Assembly: GCA_964562455.1 (NCBI GenBank)
Contig: CAZLTN010000006.1
Location: 47,497 to 111,496, forward strand
DNA from: Ravibacter sp964562455
GTDB taxonomy: Bacteria > Bacteroidota > Bacteroidia > Cytophagales > Spirosomataceae
Length of the DNA stretch: 64,000 nt
Direction of reading: 5' to 3'
Every line of letters begins with the position of its first letter. Within the stretch, counting starts at the first letter, position 1. Under the pieces are notes generated by a model. The model had not been told where the DNA came from, made no database searches, and was given only the letters and a program-made list of their open reading frames with translations. This document shows positions 9,482-16,557 of the stretch, piece by piece. The translations under genes and the position numbers were made by a program.

Positions 9482-10036
9482 ATGGCAAATCACATCTTAT
9501 CAGTAGGTTCTGAGTTTCCTTACTTTAAGAAAACAGCCGTTGTATCTTTAGAAAAAGGCAACGAGTTTTACGATATCACTTCCAACGATCACCGTACCGC
9601 CGGTAAGTGGATGGTTTTATTCTGGTGGCCCAAGGATTTTACCTTCGTTTGTCCTACCGAAATTGCTGAATTCAATAAGCATGTAGAAGATTTCGGCGAT
9701 CGCGATACCATCCTGATCGGTGCCTCTACCGACAGCGAATTCGTTCACCTGGCCTGGAGAAAAGATCATGATGATCTCCGCGGTCTTCAGTTCCCAATGC
9801 TTGCCGATACCTCCAAGTCTCTTGCTGAAGACCTGGGCATCCTCGAAGCAGGTGAAAAAATTGCCTACCGTGCCACTTATATCGTAGATCCCCAGGGAAT
9901 TATACGTTGGGTCAGTGTAAATGACCTGTCCGTAGGCCGTAATGTAGGCGAGGTGATCAGGGTGCTCGATGCGCTCCAGACAGACGAATTGTGTCCGTGT
10001 AACTGGCAGAAAGGCGAAGCTACGCTAACAGCTTAA
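9482..10036 (+). CDS. ahpC: AhpC-type peroxiredoxin
   Basis: A thiol peroxidase that reduces hydrogen peroxide and organic hydroperoxides. I start it at ATG 9482 (184 residues); an ATG 17 codons upstream overlaps the promoter and adds no conserved sequence. The peroxidatic Cys57 lies in DFTFVCPTEI. The C-terminus has two cysteines, C171 and C173, in ELCPCNWQKG. This arrangement resembles the three-cysteine AhpC of mycobacteria, which is recycled by AhpD instead of AhpF. Consistent with this, an AhpD-like gene follows 225 bases downstream in the same direction. The strong promoter and A/T-rich leader suggest high expression. I see no OxyR-like operator. Confidence 0.93.
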   Translation: MANHILSVGSEFPYFKKTAVVSLEKGNEFYDITSNDHRTAGKWMVLFWWPKDFTFVCPTEIAEFNKHVEDFGDRDTILIGASTDSEFVHLAWRKDHDDLRGLQFPMLADTSKSLAEDLGILEAGEKIAYRATYIVDPQGIIRWVSVNDLSVGRNVGEVIRVLDALQTDELCPCNWQKGEATLTA

Positions 10037-10261
10037 TCCCTGATTAGCAGGGGATCTCTAAAAACTCTTCAGACGGGGTCGCCCGGACAAGGCGCGGCAA
10101 TTTAGAAACTCCGGAGTTTACTTTTGTAAATGAGGAAGTTGAAAAATTGGCGGAACGCAGTATCAAGAGTTTTTTGAGGCCCAATAAGATATAACAAACT
10201 AAAATCGGAAAGGGCGGCTTCCTGTTGGGGCCGCCCGAATTCCTTAAAGCATTTCCAAATT
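10037..10261 (+). other. Structured ahpC-ahpD intergenic region, possible repeat element or small RNA
   Basis: This 225-base gap is unusually rich in complementary segments. CCCTG/CAGGG (10038-10052) lies just after the ahpC stop. The 10-base arms AAAAACTCTT (10060-10069) and AAGAGTTTTT (10165-10174) enclose about 95 bases that hold the palindrome AAACTCCGGAGTTT (10106-10119) and the overlapping alternative stem TTTAC/GTAAA (10117-10130). The right-hand arm ends in a T run, so the outer pairing could act as a terminator or define the ends of a folded element. There is no open reading frame of note. It may be a dispersed intergenic repeat; only one copy is in this window. Confidence 0.4.
10212..10236 (+). 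other. GC-rich hairpin ahead of ahpD
   Basis: GGGCGGC (10212-10218) pairs perfectly with GCCGCCC (10230-10236) across an 11-base loop. It lies 25 bases before the ahpD start. No T run follows, so it is more likely a leader hairpin (processing, stability or translation control) than a simple terminator. Confidence 0.4.
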
Positions 10262-10852
10262 ATGTATCCGTTTGCAACTGCAACCAATCCTAAAGAATCA
10301 CTGTTAAAAGAGGTCAACCTCCCTGAAGGCTTTGAAAGTGTATTGCTGGACAAGCTGGCGAATGTAGACCATCGCTACCTGAAAGACCTGAAGGTAAACG
10401 TAAGCAACGTCCTGAAATATCAGAACCTTTCCAAAAAGGAAATACTTTTCCTGGCGTTGGGTACCGCTATTAACGAGAAGCAGCCCGCGCTGGTCGCCGG
10501 ATTTGAAGCGTTGGCAATAAATGAAGGAGCTACCGAAGGGGAGATCGCCGAAGTTGCTGCCTGCGTTTCCCTGATGAACGCCAACAACGTATTCTATCGC
10601 TTCCGTCATTTTGTAAAGAAGGAGTATTATGAAACAACTCCTGCCGGGATCAAAATGAGCATCATGATGAATCCTGTGTTAGGAAAGGAGTTTTTCGAGC
10701 TCCTGAGCCTTACAATTTCCGCATTAAACGGCTGCGAGCTTTGCGTGGCATCCCACGAGCAGTCTGTACTCAGCCATGGCGGAACCCAGGCACGTGTTTA
10801 TGATGCCGTGCGCATCGGCGCAGTTATTAAAAGCTTCGCGGTATTATTGTAA
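10262..10852 (+). CDS. ahpD: AhpD-like alkylhydroperoxidase (carboxymuconolactone decarboxylase fold)
   Basis: Likely the reductant or partner of the upstream AhpC. The 196-residue protein is helical throughout, as in the AhpD/CMD family. It carries the redox signature C158-E-L-C161 followed by ASH165E, corresponding to the CxxC-H active site of AhpD. The partner gene upstream encodes an AhpC with C-terminal cysteines of the AhpD-dependent kind, which supports the pairing. The gap of 225 bases with hairpins suggests the two genes are either separately tuned or joined by read-through. The reading frame begins at ATG 10262 with no Shine-Dalgarno sequence. Confidence 0.88.
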   Translation: MYPFATATNPKESLLKEVNLPEGFESVLLDKLANVDHRYLKDLKVNVSNVLKYQNLSKKEILFLALGTAINEKQPALVAGFEALAINEGATEGEIAEVAACVSLMNANNVFYRFRHFVKKEYYETTPAGIKMSIMMNPVLGKEFFELLSLTISALNGCELCVASHEQSVLSHGGTQARVYDAVRIGAVIKSFAVLL

Positions 10853-10859
10853 AGAATAA

Positions 10860-10935
10860 CTACAAAGGCACGAAGGACATAGAGGCAAATTTTCTCTCTG
10901 CGCAACCTTCGTGCCCTCTGTGTCTTCGTCGTAAA
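10860..10935. repeat. CACAGAGG-family palindromic repeat, diverged copy, between ahpD and mraY
   Basis: A left arm (10860-10885, containing ACAAAGGCACGAAGGACA) and a right arm (10906-10935, containing CTCTGTGTCTTCGTCGT) form an imperfect inverted repeat in which many mismatches are G-U pairs in RNA. It resembles the better preserved copy at 44580-44665 in sequence, in layout and in lying directly after a coding region. Here it sits between two converging genes and could serve both as a terminator. Confidence 0.6.
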
Positions 10936-10936
10936 A

Positions 10937-12151
10937 CTATCTCAGCTTAAGCGTAACAAGACAGAATATCGCCAGGATAATCCCTACAATCCAGAAACGC
11001 GTCACGATTTTAGATTCGTGGTAGCCTTTCTTCTGGAAATGATGATGCAGCGGCGACATCAGGAAAATCCTTCTCCCCTCTCCATACCGTCGCTTTGTAA
11101 ACTTAAAATAGCTTACCTGCATCATAACCGAAAGCAACTCTACAAGAAATACTCCGCAGAGAACCGGTATCAGCAGCTCCTTTCTTATTGCAAGGGCAAT
11201 CACCGCTATAACCCCGCCAAGCATCAGGCTCCCTGTATCGCCCATAAATACCTGCGCCGGGTAGGCATTATACCAGAGAAAACCGATACAGGCCCCTACG
11301 AATGCCGCACAGAAGATTACAAGCTCCCCGGAATTGGGTATATACATGATGTTAAGATACTGGGCAAAACGGACGTTTCCGGACAGGTAAGCAAGTACAC
11401 CCAGCGTTACGGCTATGATCCCCGAAGAGCCGGCCGCCAGTCCGTCTATGCCATCGGTAATATTGGCTCCGTTAGAAACCGCGGTAATGATAAATATGGC
11501 TAGCAGGGTGTAAATTATCCACGTATAACTTTCGGGAACAAGCCCGAAAGTCAGCATGCTGTAGTCGAATGAATTATTCTTTAAAAAAGGAACAGTGGTG
11601 ATCATTGGGTTGACCAGGTCGTGGAAACGGTTGATTTCCCCCAACTCGGGATTCACAAACGGCTGATCATAAACGCGGATCTTTACATCCTGGTTAAAGC
11701 TCAGGGTAAGCCCGACTATCAGCCCGAGGGTAACCTGTCCGAATATCTTAAACCGCCCGTGAAGGCCCTCTTTGTTATTCCTGAACTTCTTAATGTAATC
11801 GTCTACAAACCCGATCATTCCCGTCCATACCGCCGTGATGATCAGCAACACCACGTATACATTGGTAAGCTTGGCAAACAGGAGGACAGGAATAAGCAGG
11901 GAAGCCAGGATAATAAAGCCCCCCATAGTAGGAGTTCCTGTTTTTTCCTTTTGCCCCGGCAGGCCCAGATCCCTGACGGTCTCTCCGACCTGCTTGTAGT
12001 GCAGGTAATTGATAATCCTCTTTCCGTAGGTAGCCGCTATGAAAAGCGACAGCACCGCGGCTCCCAAAGCCCGGAAGGAAATGTATTGGAATACTCCCGC
12101 CCCCGGAAAATCGTATCGCTTGTCCAGAAATTCAAAAAGGTAATAAAGCAT
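10937..12151 (-). CDS. mraY: Phospho-N-acetylmuramoyl-pentapeptide-transferase
   Basis: MraY moves phospho-MurNAc-pentapeptide from UDP onto undecaprenyl phosphate to form lipid I at the inner membrane. The 404-residue protein has about ten membrane helices. Family motifs are clear: GTPTMGGFIIL near residue 72, the acidic FVDDYIKK in the cytoplasmic loop, NGANITDGIDGLAAG, FMGDTGSLMLGG and the C-terminal SPLHHHFQKKG. It follows murE by 72 bases on the same strand, so the pair is probably one operon. The usual neighbours ftsI and murD are absent. The slight excess over the E. coli length (360) lies in a loop around residues 160-215, as often seen in Bacteroidota. Confidence 0.97.
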   Translation of the reverse strand: MLYYLFEFLDKRYDFPGAGVFQYISFRALGAAVLSLFIAATYGKRIINYLHYKQVGETVRDLGLPGQKEKTGTPTMGGFIILASLLIPVLLFAKLTNVYVVLLIITAVWTGMIGFVDDYIKKFRNNKEGLHGRFKIFGQVTLGLIVGLTLSFNQDVKIRVYDQPFVNPELGEINRFHDLVNPMITTVPFLKNNSFDYSMLTFGLVPESYTWIIYTLLAIFIITAVSNGANITDGIDGLAAGSSGIIAVTLGVLAYLSGNVRFAQYLNIMYIPNSGELVIFCAAFVGACIGFLWYNAYPAQVFMGDTGSLMLGGVIAVIALAIRKELLIPVLCGVFLVELLSVMMQVSYFKFTKRRYGEGRRIFLMSPLHHHFQKKGYHESKIVTRFWIVGIILAIFCLVTLKLR

Positions 12152-12223
12152 GTGCCCGAAAAAGTCTGATATAGTCCCGCAAAGTTGTCTAAATTATAAG
12201 GAACAAATCAAGGATTTGGAATT

Positions 12224-13690
12224 TTAAAATTCGAAAGCCGCCCGTACTTCTTCCCTGTCATCAAAATGATGTCGTACTCCGTGCGCTTCCTGGTAGGTTT
12301 CATGTCCTTTCCCGGCGACAAGGATGATATCCCCTTTTTCAGCCTGTGCAACCGCCCAGCGGATAGCTTCCCTCCTGTCGACTATCGTCCTTGTTTTCTT
12401 ATAATCGACCGGAGCTACCCCTGCTTTCATCTGTTCGATAATGGCTTCGGGGTCTTCATTCCGCGAATTGTCGGAGGTAAAAACAGCGATATTACTGTAT
12501 TTGCAGGCAATGGAAGCCATTTTAGGCCGCTTCGTCGTATCACGGTTACCTCCGCACCCTACAACCGTGATCACCTTTTCGTTATAATTTCTAAGTTCTG
12601 CAATTGTCGATAGAACGTTTTCCAGCGCATCAGGTGTGTGGGCATAGTCAACGATAGCAGTTATATCTTTTCCGGCATCGTGCACCACCTCGAAACGCCC
12701 GGGAGGAGGAAGCAGCCCGGAAAGTTCGGTGAGCACGGTTTCCTCGTCCTCACCCAAAAGCAAAGCCGCTCCATAAACCGCCAGTAAATTCGAGACGTTG
12801 AATGCACCTATGAGCCTTACCCACAAGTCCTTGTCATTGACAAGAAGCTGCATTCCCTGGAGCGTGGCTGTCAGGATCTTTGCCCTGAAATCGGTAATAT
12901 TCCGCATGGAATAGGAATAAACCTTTGCCTTTGTATTCTGAACCATTACACTGCCCCGCCGGTCATCTGCGTTTACCAGGGCAAAGGAATCCTTGGTCAA
13001 CCCGTCGAAAAAGCCTTTTTTAGCCGCAATGTAGTGATCGAAAGTCCCGTGGAAATCGAGGTGGTCGTGCGTGATATTTGTAAATATCGCACCGGCGAAC
13101 TTAAGCCCCTCTATCCTGTGCTGAACCACAGCATGCGAGCTTACCTCCATAAATACGAAACTGCATCCGCTATCGGCCATCCTTGCCAGGAGCTCCTGCA
13201 ACACAACCGCTTCGGGTGTGGTATGGGTCGACGGTATGACTTCGTCCTCTATTTGGTTCTGAACCGTGGAAATCATTCCGCACCGATGTCCCAGATTCCT
13301 GAAAAGCTGGAAAAGAAATGTAACGACGGATGTTTTCCCGTTAGTACCGGTTACGCCTATAAGCTTCAGTTTTTCTGACGGATAGTCAGAAAGCGCGGCG
13401 CTGATCCTGCCTAATGCTACCGCAGAGTCCGGTACGACGATGTATACGCAGCCCTCTGCCGTTTCCCCGGGAAGATTTTCCACAACAAAAGCCGTGGCGC
13501 CTTTTTCCAGCGCCTGTCCGAGAAAACCGTGCCCATCTGTCTGTGTGCCTCGCACTGCGACAAACAAACTGCCCGTATGAGCTTTCCTGGAATCGGTAAC
13601 TACCCCCGAAACCGGTATGGAAACACTTCCCCTGACTTCAATCACTTCCACATTTTTCAACAGATCTGCTAACAAAACCTCTCTTTTCAC
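12224..13690 (-). CDS. murE: UDP-N-acetylmuramoyl-L-alanyl-D-glutamate ligase (third amino acid, probably meso-DAP)
   Basis: MurE adds the third residue of the peptidoglycan stem. Domains are in the Mur-ligase order: N-terminal UDP-binding (VVTDSRKAHTGSLFVAVRG), ATPase with the P-loop GVTGTNGKTS and NITHDHLDFHG, and C-terminal (VVGCGGNRDTTKRP). The substrate-selecting motif is D407-N-S-R410-NEDP. The Arg seen in DAP-type enzymes (DNPR) is kept but Pro is replaced by Ser, so meso-DAP is the best guess. No ATG is available. I use GTG at 13690 (488 residues); a TTG at 13714 would add 8 residues without changing the conclusion. It is transcribed together with mraY and divergently from the PorG gene. 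Confidence 0.93.
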   Translation of the reverse strand: MKREVLLADLLKNVEVIEVRGSVSIPVSGVVTDSRKAHTGSLFVAVRGTQTDGHGFLGQALEKGATAFVVENLPGETAEGCVYIVVPDSAVALGRISAALSDYPSEKLKLIGVTGTNGKTSVVTFLFQLFRNLGHRCGMISTVQNQIEDEVIPSTHTTPEAVVLQELLARMADSGCSFVFMEVSSHAVVQHRIEGLKFAGAIFTNITHDHLDFHGTFDHYIAAKKGFFDGLTKDSFALVNADDRRGSVMVQNTKAKVYSYSMRNITDFRAKILTATLQGMQLLVNDKDLWVRLIGAFNVSNLLAVYGAALLLGEDEETVLTELSGLLPPPGRFEVVHDAGKDITAIVDYAHTPDALENVLSTIAELRNYNEKVITVVGCGGNRDTTKRPKMASIACKYSNIAVFTSDNSRNEDPEAIIEQMKAGVAPVDYKKTRTIVDRREAIRWAVAQAEKGDIILVAGKGHETYQEAHGVRHHFDDREEVRAAFEF

Positions 13691-13821
13691 GTTATCTGTA
13701 ATAAACAAAATCAATTATTAAACTTCTCTCAAAGGTACGGTTAAATCGATTATCTCCCTGGCACAATTCTTTATCCTTGTTTATTCTGTTATATGGTGTG
13801 TATTTTCAGATAAGAGCCCGA

Positions 13822-14640
13822 ATGAAGCTTTTTCTCTCATTTCTTTCCTTTGCTTCCCTGTTAGCAATTTGTGTCCCGCCGGCCATCCGGGCTCAAAACA
13901 GACCTATGGCTGATCCTTTCGGACAGGTTACCGTTTTCGGAGGCGGGGGCGTAGCCTATTATATGGGTGATATATCTGCAAATTCCGGCTCCGGTAATCT
14001 GGGACTCGGACCTGCTTTTATGCTTGGCGGCACCTACCGTCTTACCGAAAGGCTGAGCGCTCGCGGAGAGCTGCGCTTATATAAGGTTTCCGGGGACAGC
14101 CAGTATACAAACAATCCTGAGAAAAACCTTTCCTTCGTTACTACAAACCCGGATTTGATGTTATCGGTCCAGGCCGATCTTTTCCCGTATTCCAAAAGGA
14201 GCAGGGTCAATCCGTACGCGCTACTTGGCCTGGGAGTAACCTATCTTTCTCCAAAAGCCGAATGGGACGGAGTTGTTTACAGCCTTCCCCGCTACCAGAC
14301 CGAAGGTCAGAAATACTGGCGTCTCCCGCTTTTTGTATCCGGGGGACTGGGTGCAATGGTGCGCATCAACAATACCTGGAGCGCAGGCATAGAATTGACG
14401 GGCAATTTCCTGTTCTCTGACTACCTGGACGACGTTAGCACCGTTTATCCCGAATATGACAGGCTCGGCTCAAACGAAGCTTTTAACCTCTCTTACCGGG
14501 GCAGCAACCAGCAGCCCGGCTACATAAGGGGCAATCCTAAATCAAAAGACATCTACGCCATCGCGGCAGCCAGGGTCAGCTATACGCTTCCGAATCCGCG
14601 CTATGCCCGGGAGCGAAAGATTACCAAATGTTCCCGTTAA
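13822..14640 (+). CDS. PorG-like outer-membrane beta-barrel protein (DUF6089), T9SS-associated
   Basis: In Porphyromonas, PorG is an outer-membrane component linked to the PorKN ring of the type IX secretion system. The start is ATG 13822 (272 residues), since the sequence from there is a signal peptide ending near IRAQ; the frame also opens upstream without a signal. The protein shows the family pattern: FGGGGVAYYMGDI after the signal, alternating beta strands, PYALLGLGVTYLSPKA, RYQTEGQKYW and FSDYLDDVSTVYPEY. The T9SS-tagged protein at 5665-7881 is consistent with such a system being present, although no other T9SS component is in the window. The next gene starts 15 bases downstream. Confidence 0.82.
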   Translation: MKLFLSFLSFASLLAICVPPAIRAQNRPMADPFGQVTVFGGGGVAYYMGDISANSGSGNLGLGPAFMLGGTYRLTERLSARGELRLYKVSGDSQYTNNPEKNLSFVTTNPDLMLSVQADLFPYSKRSRVNPYALLGLGVTYLSPKAEWDGVVYSLPRYQTEGQKYWRLPLFVSGGLGAMVRINNTWSAGIELTGNFLFSDYLDDVSTVYPEYDRLGSNEAFNLSYRGSNQQPGYIRGNPKSKDIYAIAAARVSYTLPNPRYARERKITKCSR

Positions 14641-14655
14641 CCCTTCGTTATCAGC

Positions 14656-15168
14656 ATGTCCAGATCAAAAACCGCCTCTGAGTCGAAGGTAACGATGACT
14701 GAAATGGTGCTCCCGAACGACACCAACACGCTGAACAACCTTATGGGCGGGCGGTTGCTCCACTGGATGGACATTTGCGGGGCCATTTCAGCTCAGAAGC
14801 ATGCTAATTCCACAGTCGTCACCGCTTCCGTCGACAACGTTTCTTTTGCACAGCCTATCAGGCTCGGGCATGTCGTGACCATGAACGCGGGCGTAACCAG
14901 GGCATTCAACTCCTCGATGGAGGTTTATATTGAAGTTTGGGCCGAAGATATTCCCGCCGGCATTAAAGTGGCTACCCACAAAGCCTTTTACACCTTTGTG
15001 GCGGTCGATAAAGAGAACAAGCCTCAAAGGGTTGCGGAGCTTATCCCTGAAACTGACGAAGAAAGAGACTTTTTCAAAAGCGCTCTGCGCCGCAGACAGC
15101 TCAGGCTCGTACTATCCGGCCGGCTGGCTCCCGACGAAGCAACGGAGCTGAAGGAATTGTTTAGTTGA
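14656..15168 (+). CDS. Acyl-CoA thioesterase, hotdog fold (YciA/BACH type)
   Basis: This probably hydrolyses acyl-CoA to free acid and CoA in the cytoplasm. The 170-residue single-hotdog protein has the characteristic MVLPNDTNTLNNLMGGRLLHWMD at residues 17-39, whose NxxGG and following Asp mark the active site of the acyl-CoA hydrolase branch. It continues with the strand VTASVDNVSFAQPIRLG. The C-terminal 40 residues are charged and helical. It lies 15 bases after the PorG gene and may be co-transcribed with it. The stop codon falls inside the first units of a long tandem repeat. The chain-length preference is unknown. Confidence 0.88.
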   Translation: MSRSKTASESKVTMTEMVLPNDTNTLNNLMGGRLLHWMDICGAISAQKHANSTVVTASVDNVSFAQPIRLGHVVTMNAGVTRAFNSSMEVYIEVWAEDIPAGIKVATHKAFYTFVAVDKENKPQRVAELIPETDEERDFFKSALRRRQLRLVLSGRLAPDEATELKELFS

Positions 15169-15387
15169 TGTGATGATTATTAGTTGATGTGATGATTAGT
15201 TGATGTGATGATTAGTTGATGTGACGATTGGTTGATGTAGAAATGAGTTGATTATTAATACCTCACACTGTCACTCCCTATATTCCCGAAGCTATTCAGG
15301 GGGAACACATCATCACATCTTCACATCATCACATCATCACATCATCACATCGTCACATCTTCACATCATCACATCATCACATCATTT
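15161..15387. repeat. Inverted pair of tandem-repeat arrays (16-bp and 8-bp units) between converging genes
   Basis: The left array (15161-15247) holds about five copies of a 16-base unit around TTGATGTGATGATTAG. The right array (15305-15387) holds about ten copies of an 8-base unit ACATCATC with occasional changes (ACATCGTC, ACATCTTC). The right unit is the reverse complement of half of the left unit, so the two arrays can fold into one very long hairpin with a loop of about 57 bases. Both converging genes end inside the arrays: the thioesterase stop is at 15166-15168 and the glycosidase stop at 15382-15384. The closing array of this window (63895-64000) uses almost the same octamer. Confidence 0.9.
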
Positions 15388-16314
15388 CACCGGCAAAAAC
15401 GCATTCACTTCCGGGTGCATCGTATAAAACCTGAAGCCGTCGTTTGTTTCGACGACCATTCCGCTCGACAGGTTATTTTTTATAATCGGATTCCCCTCGT
15501 ATTTTTCCCAATGCACCAGGTCGTCCGATACCGCTATATTCATGGTCCACTCCCGCCAGTCTTCGAAGGCTGAGGCGTGATAGTAGCCATAATATCGCCC
15601 TTTGTATTTTATAACCTGGTTCATTGCCACCGCGTATTGGTCGTAGGATTCCGGCCCCATAGCGATTACCGGCTCATCCTGTACATTCGTCCAGACCTTC
15701 ATATCTTCGGATGTAGCAAGCCAGATCCCGTGATCGTTTCTTTCATAGAAAAGGTACCAGGTATTATTTTCCTTCCACAGCGTCGGCGTACCGTAAGGCC
15801 CCGGTGTCAGCGGTTGCCCGCTTTTCTGTCTGACATCCAGGGCGCCCTGGCTGGTCCATGTAACACGGTTGTCCGACGTGAGCAGATGCGCCACATCGTC
15901 GCGTCCTTCGGCCGCCATGTAGTAGGTCCCGTTTTCTTTCCATACAAACATATCTTCTACCCAGAGCGAGTCATAAACAGGCCTTTCTGAATACCGCTCC
16001 CATGAGAGACCGTCGTCGGAAGTAGCCAGCCCGAGATATTTTGTTTCGTCACCCGACGTTTTAGAATAACCGGTATACCAGAGCGACCATTCATCACCTT
16101 CCTTCATTATAAAGCCGCGTTCGCGTATTTTCGAATCCCAGGTTTTGGTGCCTGTACCGGCAAATACCGGGTTCTTTTCGTAGGGGGTAAAAGTGGTGAG
16201 CTCCGCCGGGAATTTATCGGCCTTTTCCTCTGTTGCTTTTTTTTCTTCGGTTCCTCCACACGAAAAAAGGATGGCCCCTAACATTACCAGTAATCCGAAA
16301 TCTGTCTTTCTCAT
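15382..16314 (-). CDS. Lipoprotein with five-bladed beta-propeller, glycoside hydrolase-like (GH43/GH130 type)
   Basis: A probable carbohydrate-active lipoprotein. The start is ATG 16314 (310 residues): from there the N-terminus is a lipoprotein signal with ILFSC and Cys19, while the longer frame begins 10 codons upstream without a signal. The body repeats the pattern seen in five-bladed glycosidase propellers: WSLWYTGYSK, LGLATSDDGLSWER, YYMAAEGRDD, WYLFYERNDHGIWLATSEDMKVW and YYGYYHASAF. Glu and Asp residues near blade centres could be catalytic, but I cannot place a family-specific triad with confidence. It has no polysaccharide-utilisation neighbours. Other members of this fold are inactive or bind sugars, so the activity is open. 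Confidence 0.7.
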   Translation of the reverse strand: MRKTDFGLLVMLGAILFSCGGTEEKKATEEKADKFPAELTTFTPYEKNPVFAGTGTKTWDSKIRERGFIMKEGDEWSLWYTGYSKTSGDETKYLGLATSDDGLSWERYSERPVYDSLWVEDMFVWKENGTYYMAAEGRDDVAHLLTSDNRVTWTSQGALDVRQKSGQPLTPGPYGTPTLWKENNTWYLFYERNDHGIWLATSEDMKVWTNVQDEPVIAMGPESYDQYAVAMNQVIKYKGRYYGYYHASAFEDWREWTMNIAVSDDLVHWEKYEGNPIIKNNLSSGMVVETNDGFRFYTMHPEVNAFLPVK

Positions 16315-16504
16315 TTTATTTAGCTCACAAAGAAGTTGAATCATAACACAAAAGCCTGTCAGGCGTTCAAAGATATATTATATACCTGCCTGAAAATCCG
16401 GAAGGCTACGGAAAATGATATTTTTATTTCAGGATCTGCGAATTTCTCCAACCCGACATCCGTAGAAAACAGGTATTGCTCCTCACAGTTTGATTTATTA
16501 CCGT

Positions 16505-16512
16505 TACCTTTG
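16505..16512 (+). promoter_or_regulatory. Candidate -7 box for thrS
   Basis: TACCTTTG matches TAnnTTTG in the 243-base gap between the glycosidase gene and thrS. A TTTG at 16489-16492 lies too close (12-base spacer) to be a standard -33 element. The implied leader is about 40 bases and A/T-rich (ATTTTACATTTTTAATTATT). I saw no T-box-like fold, which would not be expected in this phylum. The rest of the gap shows nothing I can name. Confidence 0.4.
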
Positions 16513-16557
16513 CAAAAAATTTTACATTTTTAATTATTACAAGAGAAGTAAGCATAG

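Noticed and set aside
15161..15387. CRISPR array
   Set aside because: Units are 8 or 16 bases in direct tandem with no unique spacers, and there are no cas genes; it is a microsatellite-like inverted array.
16336..16533. 65-codon plus-strand frame before thrS
   Set aside because: It covers the likely thrS promoter (TACCTTTG at 16505) and has no recognisable protein sequence.
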